Assembly: GCF_000434895.1 (NCBI RefSeq)
Contig: NZ_FR892772.1
Location: 1-26,791 of the forward strand
Length of the DNA stretch: 26,791 nt
Source of the DNA: Phascolarctobacterium succinatutens CAG:287
GTDB lineage: Bacteria; Bacillota; Negativicutes; Acidaminococcales; Acidaminococcaceae
Reading direction: 5' to 3'
This document shows, piece after piece, positions 15,332 to 21,981 of the stretch (the stretch's first letter is position 1; each line of letters opens with the position of its first letter). The notes beneath the pieces were generated by a model. The model made no database searches. It was given only the letters and a program-made list of their open reading frames with translations, and was not told the origin of the DNA. Both the position numbers and the translations under genes were made by a program.

Positions 15332-16834
15332 TTACTCTTCGTCGTCAAATTTTTCGGGGAAGAAGATGCGCAGTGTTTTTTCGTCGACTGTTTTGCCGAA
15401 GCTGTTGCCGATGAAGAAGCACAGCAGGGAAAGGCCGATGCCGAGCACTATCTGGTGCAGGTCAAGCACCTTAATCTTAAAGACCATGGCCAGGCAGTAG
15501 ATGATTACACCGCCGCCCATGGCTGCAATAGCGCCGTATTTGTTGGCCTTGGGCCAGAAAAGACCGAAAATCAGCACCCAGAAGAAGGCTGTTTCCAGAC
15601 CGCCGAAGGCAAACATGTTAATCTGCCAGATAACACTTGGCGGTTTGATAGCGATGGCATAAACAAAAAGGCCGAGGATAATTGTTGCGCCCAGGCTGTA
15701 GAGGCGAATTTGGTTATTGCTGAGCTGCTCTTCGCGCTTGCCCTTGATGTTCATGTAAACGTCCTTAACGATAGAGGAAGACGAGGAAAGCAGCAGCGAG
15801 GATCCGGTGGAAATGGTTGCGGCAATGGGGCCGATGATGATTACACCTGCCCAGAAGGGTGTAAGGCTGTGCACGATGGCGATAGGCATAATGTTATCAA
15901 CGCTGTTGCCGTAGGCTGCAATAGGTCCTGTGAGGATGCCTTTGCTGATAACGCCTATCCAGGTTGCTACCAGAGTCATGGCGCCGATTACGACGGTACC
16001 GATAATCATAGCGTTATGCAGCGCCTTGGTATCCTTGTAGCTGATGCCGCGGACAACGGACTGCGGCAGCGACAGTGTACAGATGCCGACGAGCAGCCAT
16101 TGGCTGATGTACAGCGAAATCGGCATTTTGCCGCGGGAAAGCGGCTCAAGCATATCGGGATGCTGGGTGCTGATGTAGCTCATGATTTTGTTGAAGCCGC
16201 CGCCTGCGTGCATCATGCCGCCCATGAGGATGCACAGGCCGACAATCATGGCGATAGCACAGCAGGCGTCGGTAACGGCAACACCCTTAAAGCCGCCGAT
16301 GGTGGTGTAAATGACAACAATCAGGCCGAACATCGTGAGGCCGGTGAGGTAGGAGAAGCCGGTTACTGCTTCGAAGAGCTTGGCGGCGCCGACGAACTGT
16401 GCCACCATAGTGGCGCAGAAGAAGGCGACAATAACAACGGCAGCCATGTTCGCCAGAAAGTCGGAATGATAGCGGGCACGCAGTACGTCGATTACAGTTA
16501 CGGCGTCAATCTCACGCGCAATCAGGGCAATCTTTTTGCCGAACACGCCCAAGACGAGGAAGATAACGACTACCTGTACGATGGCCATGTACAGCCAGCC
16601 GTAGCCAATAACCCAGGCTACGCCCGGACCGCCGACGAAGGTGCTTACGCTGCTGTAGGTGGCAGCGGTGGTCATCGCCAGCACGAAGCCGCCGAGAGTA
16701 CGGCCGCCGATGAAGTAATCCTTGGCGAAATCCTTTTGTCTGTTTTCCTTTGACGTGCGCTGGATATAGGCGCTGATGCTTAACAGAATCAGCAGAAAGG
16801 CCAGTGCTGGTAAAATATTTAAAATACTACTCAT
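15332..16834 (-). CDS. panF: Sodium/pantothenate symporter
   Basis: A 500-residue inner-membrane protein of the sodium:solute symporter family, with about 12-13 hydrophobic segments. DYFIGGRTLGGFVLAMTTAA and TYSSVSTFVGGPGVAWVIGYG in the first third are the family hallmarks and resemble PanF closely. It imports pantothenate, the coenzyme A precursor, with Na+. I chose the ATG at 16834: GGAGGA lies eight bases upstream, whereas the frame-extending start at 16876 has no such site and would overlap yhdT much more. Its start overlaps the upstream yhdT-like stop by eight bases, the usual yhdT-panF arrangement. Confidence 0.92.
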   Translation of the reverse strand: MSSILNILPALAFLLILLSISAYIQRTSKENRQKDFAKDYFIGGRTLGGFVLAMTTAATYSSVSTFVGGPGVAWVIGYGWLYMAIVQVVVIFLVLGVFGKKIALIAREIDAVTVIDVLRARYHSDFLANMAAVVIVAFFCATMVAQFVGAAKLFEAVTGFSYLTGLTMFGLIVVIYTTIGGFKGVAVTDACCAIAMIVGLCILMGGMMHAGGGFNKIMSYISTQHPDMLEPLSRGKMPISLYISQWLLVGICTLSLPQSVVRGISYKDTKALHNAMIIGTVVIGAMTLVATWIGVISKGILTGPIAAYGNSVDNIMPIAIVHSLTPFWAGVIIIGPIAATISTGSSLLLSSSSSIVKDVYMNIKGKREEQLSNNQIRLYSLGATIILGLFVYAIAIKPPSVIWQINMFAFGGLETAFFWVLIFGLFWPKANKYGAIAAMGGGVIIYCLAMVFKIKVLDLHQIVLGIGLSLLCFFIGNSFGKTVDEKTLRIFFPEKFDDEE

Positions 16835-17090
16835 GCTGCTTATCCTCCGTGCTGTCATCCAAATCAAAGTTGACAAAAACCTTCTTTGTCAGAAAAACGG
16901 TAACGGCGATGGCAAAGAGCCAAGTGCCGACACAGCCGCCCCAAACCCAAAGTGGTGTATGCCAGAAAGTAATATTACTGTCTGCCAGTCCAAAGCCTGC
17001 CAGGCACCAGAAGATGATGACGGCGATGGTGGCGATAACGGTAGCCAGAGCTTCGCGGTTGGCCTGGCGGAATTTATCACTGCGCTTCAT
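16827..17090 (-). CDS. yhdT: YhdT-family small membrane protein
   Basis: An 87-residue protein with two hydrophobic segments (about ATVIATIAVIIFWCLAGFGL and GGCVGTWLFAIAVTVFL), the HTPLWVWGGC stretch between them, and a charged tail. This matches the YhdT (DUF997) family, nearly always encoded directly before panF. Its function is unproven; a helper role for PanF is inferred from linkage. AAGGAG precedes the ATG. A six-base inverted repeat CAGACA-ATGC-TGTCTG (17110-17125) lies in its leader, meaning unknown. Confidence 0.88.
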   Translation of the reverse strand: MKRSDKFRQANREALATVIATIAVIIFWCLAGFGLADSNITFWHTPLWVWGGCVGTWLFAIAVTVFLTKKVFVNFDLDDSTEDKQHE

Positions 17091-17233
17091 ATAAACTGCT
17101 CCTTTCGCTCAGACAATGCTGTCTGCTTACGTTAATAAATTTATTTTACCACAAAATATGCAGAAATACTTGCAAAATATGCTTAAAAGCATCATAAAAT
17201 ATCAGACGCCTGGTGTAATTTGACGGCTGTCTG

Positions 17234-17242
17234 TGTTATAAT
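17234..17242 (+). promoter_or_regulatory. Extended -10 promoter of the membrane protein-HAD pair
   Basis: TGT directly before TATAAT (17237-17242) forms an extended -10 element (TGn-TATAAT). The hexamer at 17 bases upstream is a poor -35, and the nearby TTGACG (17220-17225) is only 11 bases away, so the extended -10 probably carries the promoter. Transcription should start near 17249. Confidence 0.6.
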
Positions 17243-17271
17243 GTATCTTGGTGATTAATTTGAAGAAAACA

Positions 17272-17679
17272 ATGTATAATTTAGCTACAATGTGGCTGAC
17301 GCTGAGCGTCATTTTTTTCCTGTGTGAATATGTAACCGGTATGCTGCAGGTTGTGACATTAGGCGGTCTGGTGGCAGGCTCCTTTATCGAGGGTGCTTTT
17401 ATGTGCCTGGGCTTGAAGCTGATGCATGTTATTGTCGACAAGCAGTTTTTGCTGACGAGGCTGCAGGAGCTGGCCAAACGCAGAAATGACTCCCTGAAGG
17501 CTATGCTGGTGATGGCTGCCTTCTCCCTGGAGGGTGCCGTAACTGTTTGCCGGATGCTGCCGGGTTATGACCTTAACTTTGGCATTATGCACGGTATTTT
17601 TCTTTTGCTGCTTTATCCGGCAGCAGCTATATTTTTGGATAAGTTGATGTTAAAGGAGCAGATGGAGCATGGAAATTAA
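17272..17679 (+). CDS. Small integral membrane protein, unknown
   Basis: A protein of 135 residues from the ATG at 17272, rich in hydrophobic residues, with about four membrane segments (roughly residues 5-22, 27-50, 70-90 and 105-126) and a positively charged link LQELAKRRNDSLK in the middle. I do not recognise the family. Start choice is uncertain: no strong ribosome site is visible, and TTG 17260, GTG 17251 or TTG 17248 are in frame, but the last two lie at or before the expected transcription start. It overlaps the HAD phosphatase gene by 11 bases, so the two are translated together. Confidence 0.72.
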   Translation: MYNLATMWLTLSVIFFLCEYVTGMLQVVTLGGLVAGSFIEGAFMCLGLKLMHVIVDKQFLLTRLQELAKRRNDSLKAMLVMAAFSLEGAVTVCRMLPGYDLNFGIMHGIFLLLLYPAAAIFLDKLMLKEQMEHGN

Positions 17680-18478
17680 GCTGATTGCCAGCGATATGGA
17701 CGATACACTTTTGAATAAGGACTGCCAAATTTCTCCGCGCAACGAGGCAACTATCAGAAAGGCGCTGGACGCAGGCAAGATTTTTTTGATTGCTACTGGC
17801 AGAATGTACGTTTCCGTGCGTCCCTATGCGGAAAAGCTGGGCCTTGATGTGCCGCTGGTTACCTATAACGGCGCTCTCGTTAAGGGCAGCCTGAGCGGCA
17901 AGGTTTATTACGAGCACAAGATGAAGCTGTCTACCGCCAATGAGGTGCTGGCATACTGCCGCGAGAAGGGTTATTACCTGCAGCTTTATGTGGGTGACAG
18001 CATTTTGATTAAGCAGGAGAATGACTGCTCCCGCATGTATACTAAAATCAGCGGCATTCAGACGACTGCTATCGGTGAGGCACTGTATCATACGGATGAA
18101 GCACCATATAAAATTTTAGTTATGACTAAGAGCGAGGAATTTGCCGATGTATGGCAGCAGTTCAAGAAGGACTTTGCCGGTAAGCTTGATGTTACCAGCT
18201 CCAAAGACAATTTCCTGGAGCTGATGGAGCCCGGTGTCAACAAATGGGAGGCGGTAAAAAGCGTAGCGGCAAGCTACGGCGTACAGCCGCAGGAAATTAT
18301 GTGCATCGGTGATTCCAATAACGATGTGAAGATGATTGCCAATGCCGGTATCGGCGTTGCTGTTGCTAATGCTAAGGACAGCGTGAAGCAGAATGCAAAA
18401 ATCATTACGGCATCCAATAATGATGACGGCGTTGCTTTGGTAATCGAAAGCATTTTGACGCCGCAGGCAGCGGAATAA
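17669..18478 (+). CDS. Cof-type HAD-superfamily phosphatase
   Basis: A 269-residue HAD-IIB hydrolase. The nucleophile motif is DMDDT (residues 9-13), motif II is the Thr of IATGR, and the metal-binding motif IV is GDSNND near the C-terminus. A C2-type cap lies between. Such enzymes dephosphorylate sugar phosphates, flavin mononucleotide or pyridoxal phosphate; substrate cannot be read from sequence. AAGGAG lies ten bases before the ATG, inside the end of the upstream membrane-protein gene. A hairpin with T-run follows the stop. Confidence 0.93.
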   Translation: MEIKLIASDMDDTLLNKDCQISPRNEATIRKALDAGKIFLIATGRMYVSVRPYAEKLGLDVPLVTYNGALVKGSLSGKVYYEHKMKLSTANEVLAYCREKGYYLQLYVGDSILIKQENDCSRMYTKISGIQTTAIGEALYHTDEAPYKILVMTKSEEFADVWQQFKKDFAGKLDVTSSKDNFLELMEPGVNKWEAVKSVAASYGVQPQEIMCIGDSNNDVKMIANAGIGVAVANAKDSVKQNAKIITASNNDDGVALVIESILTPQAAE

Positions 18479-18483
18479 AATGA

Positions 18484-18510
18484 GGGAGCGTGTTTAGTGC
18501 GCTCCCTTTT
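18484..18510 (+). terminator. Terminator after the HAD gene
   Basis: GGGAGCG (18484-18490), nine-base loop, CGCTCCC (18500-18506), then TTTT. It ends the membrane protein-HAD transcript 30 bases before the next gene, implying that the CsoR-family gene has its own promoter or depends on read-through. Confidence 0.85.
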
Positions 18511-18540
18511 CATAATGTAGAGATAAGGTTGGTGACAGTA

Positions 18541-18912
18541 ATGGCAGAGGAAAAATCTTTATTGGAATATGTGCGCAGACAGGCGGAGCTTACGCAGCAG
18601 GATGATAAAAAGCAGCAGACTTTGCAGGAAGCTCATGCACACGCTCACAACCATCCTAATAAGAAGAAGGTTGTCAACCGCCTGGCACGCATTGAAGGCC
18701 ATGTGCGTTCTATCAAGACAATGGTAGATAACGACAGGGATTGCTCGGAGGTGCTGATTCAGATAGCTGCGGTGCGCAAGGCGTTGGATAATACAGCTAA
18801 GGTTATTTTAAAGGACCACTTGGAGCATTGCATTTTGCACGCTATCGAAAAAGGTGAGGGCAGCAAAAGTCTGGAGGATTTTGAAGCGGCTATTGATCAA
18901 TATCTGCGCTGA
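18541..18912 (+). CDS. CsoR-family metal-sensing transcriptional repressor
   Basis: A 123-residue member of the CsoR/RcnR/FrmR family, all-helical repressors that release DNA on binding their ligand. The core begins VVNRLARIEGHVRSIKTMV. C68, H93 and C97 reproduce the C-x24-H-x3-C spacing of the copper(I) ligands in CsoR, so copper(I) is the first guess for the inducer. The N-terminus adds a His-rich stretch HAHAHNH (32-38) after a polar helix, which could be an extra metal site. I chose the ATG at 18541; in-frame sequence upstream runs through the HAD terminator. The convergent MATE gene has a matching operator-like palindrome in its promoter. Confidence 0.92.
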   Translation: MAEEKSLLEYVRRQAELTQQDDKKQQTLQEAHAHAHNHPNKKKVVNRLARIEGHVRSIKTMVDNDRDCSEVLIQIAAVRKALDNTAKVILKDHLEHCILHAIEKGEGSKSLEDFEAAIDQYLR

Positions 18913-18915
18913 AAA

Positions 18916-18946
18916 TAAAAAAGCTGCACGTTAAGAGCGTGCAGCT
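18916..18946 (-). terminator. Terminator of the MATE gene
   Basis: AGCTGCACG (18922-18930), seven-base loop, CGTGCAGCT (18938-18946): a perfect nine-base stem. On the minus strand it is followed by a run of T (the plus-strand AAAAAA before it), so it mainly serves the leftward MATE transcript; rightward, the T-run is poor. Confidence 0.85.
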
Positions 18947-18956
18947 GTGTTTGAGG

Positions 18957-20267
18957 CTATGCCAGAGCTACTCTTTGCTGCAGCTTGGGAACAAAAAACA
19001 GTAAAAAGCTGCTGCGGGCAATATAGAAGATGAGGAAGGCCAGCCACAGGCCGATGTTGCCATAAAGCGGGATGAGTGTAAAGTAGGCGGTAAGGTAACA
19101 GCCTGCTGTAAGCAGCATGGAGATGCAGATAGGCTTGGTGTAGAGCGCACCATTGAATACGCCGTAGTAGACGATACCGAGTGCACTGATAAGCGGGAAG
19201 AAGGCTATAAACAAATCGTACTGCTGCGCCGTGGCAATGACGCTGTGCAGATTGGTGAAGCAGCCAAGAATGGCGTGACGACAGCAATAATAGCCGACAG
19301 TCTGCAGCAGGCCGAAGCCGATGGCCCAGATAAAGCTGATGCGCAGCGTATCGTTGAGCATGGAGCGGTCGTGCTCGCCGAAGGCAATGCCGGAATAGAT
19401 GGCACCTGCCTGCGAAAGGCCGGTCAGAATATCGCCCATAATGAACTGTATCTGGAAAAGAATAGAATTAGCGGCCAAAAGCTCGCCGCCGAAGGCTGAG
19501 CTTTGATGCATAAAGCTGTTGACCATGATGATCATGCAGAACATACGCACGGTGAGATGCGAACCGCACTGCAGCATCTGGCGGCAGGTGGGACCGGAAA
19601 AGATTTTTCGCAGCGGAACTGCTGTCAGCGGCAGGGGCTTGTGCTTGGCATAAAAGTACAGAATAGCCAAAAAGCCGGTAATATTGGCGATGCAGGTAGC
19701 AGCAGCAACGCCGGTTACCTCATAATGCAATACAATGACAAAAAGCACGTCCAGCAGCAGGTTGATGACGTTGCTGGCAAGTGCGGTGAGTACCGCGATA
19801 CGTACATGCAGTGTACCGGCGAACCATCCCTGTGCTGTCTGGAAAACGAGCGTCAGCGGCATAATCCAGATGAGCATGCGATAATATTGCTCCAACATAG
19901 GCTTGGTTGCTGCATCGGGGTTGAAGAGCAGTAATGCTGTCCGCCAGATGGGCTCCTGTAAAATTACGAGCAGCAGGCCGATGCCGAAGGCTGCCAACAC
20001 TCCGCGGATAAAAGCACCGGCGAGCAGTTTGGGATCGTGTTGACCTAAGGCCTGCGCCGCAAAGCCGCTGGTGGAGATTTTCAAAAAGCCGAAGAGCCAA
20101 TAAACGGTGCTGAAGATAACAGCACCCAAAGAAACAGCGTTAATGTATGTATAATTCCCCAAATGCCCGACTACGGCAGTGTCGACGGCACCCATAAGCG
20201 AGGCCGCCACTGTAGAAAATGTAAAGGGAAGACTTGTTTTTATAAACTTCATGTGAGATAATTTCAT
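18957..20267 (-). CDS. DinF-like MATE family exporter
   Basis: A 436-residue membrane protein with about 12 hydrophobic segments. The N-terminal region AAASLMGAVDTAVVGHLG-type sequence and FGFLKISTSGFAAQALGQ match the DinF branch of MATE multidrug/sodium or proton antiporters. Substrate is unknown. The ATG at 20267 has GTGGTG upstream; the second Met at 20252 has no ribosome site. Its promoter (20305-20334, minus strand) carries a C4-TATA-G4 palindrome in the spacer, suggesting repression by the CsoR-family protein encoded convergently. Confidence 0.9.
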   Translation of the reverse strand: MKLSHMKFIKTSLPFTFSTVAASLMGAVDTAVVGHLGNYTYINAVSLGAVIFSTVYWLFGFLKISTSGFAAQALGQHDPKLLAGAFIRGVLAAFGIGLLLVILQEPIWRTALLLFNPDAATKPMLEQYYRMLIWIMPLTLVFQTAQGWFAGTLHVRIAVLTALASNVINLLLDVLFVIVLHYEVTGVAAATCIANITGFLAILYFYAKHKPLPLTAVPLRKIFSGPTCRQMLQCGSHLTVRMFCMIIMVNSFMHQSSAFGGELLAANSILFQIQFIMGDILTGLSQAGAIYSGIAFGEHDRSMLNDTLRISFIWAIGFGLLQTVGYYCCRHAILGCFTNLHSVIATAQQYDLFIAFFPLISALGIVYYGVFNGALYTKPICISMLLTAGCYLTAYFTLIPLYGNIGLWLAFLIFYIARSSFLLFFVPKLQQRVALA

Positions 20268-20304
20268 TGCTGCACCACATTCCTATTAAATTTCTTGCAA
20301 CACT

Positions 20305-20334
20305 ATAATAACCCCCTATAGGGGATAATGTCAA
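20305..20334 (-). promoter_or_regulatory. MATE promoter
   Basis: On the minus strand TTGACA (plus 20329-20334) is 18 bases from TATTAT (plus 20305-20310), a perfect -35 and a five-of-six -10. The spacer holds the palindrome at 20313-20324, so any protein bound there would block RNA polymerase. Confidence 0.78.
20313..20324. promoter_or_regulatory. CsoR-type operator candidate in the MATE promoter
   Basis: CCCCTATAGGGG, a perfect 12-bp palindrome with an extra C on the left. Short C-tracts and G-tracts flanking an AT centre are typical of CsoR-family operators. It lies wholly inside the -35/-10 spacer of the MATE gene. Binding by the 18541-18912 repressor is inference. Confidence 0.65.
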
Positions 20335-20415
20335 TAGGAATAATTATCATTAATTAGTTTTTTCCTGAAAAATTTACATAAAAGCTGTGTTTTTTGTTTA
20401 AAAGAAGGGATATCT

Positions 20416-21429
20416 ATGTCTATTCTGCCGATTTTCATACCGCATGCAGGCTGTCCGCATCAATGCGTTTTTTGTAATCAAAAGACGATTAGCGGACAGA
20501 AGCTGGCTGCTGTGGCCGCCGCCAAGGAGCAGCTGATGCGTTGGCGCAGTTGGCTGCAACCGAGTGTGCAGCACGAGGCGGCGTTTTATGGCGGCAGCTT
20601 TACCGGTCTGCCCCTGGAGCTGCAGGAGGAGCTGCTGGCGCTGACGGACGCATTGCTGGCCGAGGGCTTTATCGGCAGCGTGCGTCTTTCGACACGTCCG
20701 GACTATATAGATGAAGAACGCTTGCTGCTTTTGCAGCAGCATGGTGTGCGCCTGGTGGAGCTGGGCGTGCAGTCGCTTGATGACAGGGTGCTGACGGCAG
20801 CGGAGCGTGGCCATACGGCGGCGCAGGTGGCGCCGGCGGTGGCGCTTTTAAAACGCTTCGGCTTTCAAGTCGGCCTGCAGCTGATGGTGGGCATGCCCGA
20901 GCAGAGCTTTACCAGCGTGCAGGAAACAGTGCGTAAGGCGATATCAATGCAGCCTGACGTGGCACGCATCTATCCTTTGTTAGTAATCAAGGGTACGCCG
21001 CTGGCTGCGGACTACGCGGCGGGGCGTTTTGTACCGCTGACGCTGGAGGAGGCCGTGACGCAGGCGGCCTGGGCTTATCGCGAGCTGACGGAAGCAGGCG
21101 TGAATGTTATCCGCATCGGCCTGCAGCCTGACGAGGAGCTGTGCGCACCGGGCAACATTCTTGCGGGGCCGTTTCACCCGGCAATGGGCGAGCTGGTAAA
21201 AAGCAGGGTGCTGCGCACCGAAGTGACGTCACAATTAGAAAAGCTGGCTGACTGCGGCGCTGTTACAATATATTGCCCTGCACGCTTGGAATCAAAGCTG
21301 CGCGGGCAAAAAAGCTGCAACCTGCGCTATTGGGAAGCGTGCTTCCCGGGGCTTAAGCTGCAGATAATTCAAGATAAGGCAGATGAGATAAGAGTATGTC
21401 CACATGTAAATCCTTTGCACCAATCGTAG
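20416..21429 (+). CDS. Elp3-like radical SAM protein
   Basis: A 337-residue radical SAM enzyme. The iron-sulfur cluster ligands are C13, C17 and C20 in CPHQCVFC. FYGGSFTGLP and RLSTRPDYI further on are characteristic of the Elp3-related radical SAM group (first half of elongator-type proteins, without the acetyltransferase domain). Such genes commonly sit near rnc-smc-ftsY in Firmicutes; their reaction is not settled. GAAGGG precedes the ATG. It overlaps the next gene by 34 bases. Confidence 0.9.
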   Translation: MSILPIFIPHAGCPHQCVFCNQKTISGQKLAAVAAAKEQLMRWRSWLQPSVQHEAAFYGGSFTGLPLELQEELLALTDALLAEGFIGSVRLSTRPDYIDEERLLLLQQHGVRLVELGVQSLDDRVLTAAERGHTAAQVAPAVALLKRFGFQVGLQLMVGMPEQSFTSVQETVRKAISMQPDVARIYPLLVIKGTPLAADYAAGRFVPLTLEEAVTQAAWAYRELTEAGVNVIRIGLQPDEELCAPGNILAGPFHPAMGELVKSRVLRTEVTSQLEKLADCGAVTIYCPARLESKLRGQKSCNLRYWEACFPGLKLQIIQDKADEIRVCPHVNPLHQS

Positions 21430-21893
21430 ATGAGCACAGCAGAATATTGATTCTCGGCTCTATGCCGGGGATAAAATCGCTGGAGCAGCAGGAATATTAT
21501 GCGCATCCGCAAAACCGCTTCTGGCGTTTGCTGGCGTTGCTTTTAAATGAGGACGTACCGCAGGATTACGCTGCCAAGCAGGCTTTGCTGCATAAGCATC
21601 ACATTGCACTGTGGGACACGCTGGGCTATTGCGAGCGCGAGGGCAGCTTGGACAGCAGCATCAAAAACGAGGCTCCGAACGCTGTCGTTGAGCTTGCAGG
21701 CGAGCTGCCGCATTTACAGGCAGTGGTCTGCAACGGTGGCAAGGCAGCTGCAGCCTTCAAAAAATATTTTGCCAAAAAACTGCCGCAGCAGGTGCGAATC
21801 TTTTATTTGCCGTCGACAAGTCCGGCCAATGCGCGCTTGCGCTTGGAGGATCTGGCGGAGCGCTGGCAGGTTATTTTGCAATTTTTAGCATAA
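21396..21893 (+). CDS. DNA-deoxyinosine glycosylase (UDG superfamily)
   Basis: A 165-residue uracil-DNA-glycosylase-fold protein. Motifs are GSMPG (21-25), HPQNRFW (37-43), NGGKAA in the middle and LPSTSPANA near the end, as in the hypoxanthine/deoxyinosine glycosylase family. It would excise deaminated bases (hypoxanthine from deoxyadenosine) from DNA. Its start lies within the end of the radical SAM gene in another frame (34-base overlap), indicating cotranscription. Substrate assignment follows the family, not direct evidence. Confidence 0.87.
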   Translation: MSTCKSFAPIVDEHSRILILGSMPGIKSLEQQEYYAHPQNRFWRLLALLLNEDVPQDYAAKQALLHKHHIALWDTLGYCEREGSLDSSIKNEAPNAVVELAGELPHLQAVVCNGGKAAAAFKKYFAKKLPQQVRIFYLPSTSPANARLRLEDLAERWQVILQFLA

Positions 21894-21918
21894 GAGAAGT
21901 TCTGCCTGGTGTAAAAAA

Positions 21919-21951
21919 ATTGTATTTTATGATACAATAAAAAGATATAAT
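21919..21951 (+). promoter_or_regulatory. Possible smc promoter with an inverted repeat
   Basis: TATAAT at 21946-21951 lies 30 bases before the smc start. Upstream is ATTGTAT-N6-ATACAAT (21919-21938), a perfect seven-base inverted repeat; its TTGTAT is 20 bases from the -10, longer than optimal. It might be a weak promoter overlapped by an operator, or simply a weak hairpin after the glycosylase gene. Confidence 0.4.
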
Positions 21952-21981
21952 AACTGACTTATAGAAAATGGGTGATTGCTA

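Noticed and set aside
15455..16753. A 432-residue open frame on the plus strand opposite panF
   Set aside because: It lies fully antisense to a clear sodium symporter gene. Its composition (rich in D, A, N, H, G) is what one gets from the reverse strand of a hydrophobic protein, and there is no credible ribosome site.
20335..20349. A Fur-box-like TGATAAT-T-ATTCCTA (minus strand) upstream of the MATE promoter
   Set aside because: The first half matches the Fur pattern, but the second half matches only about four of seven bases; too weak in AT-rich DNA to claim iron control.
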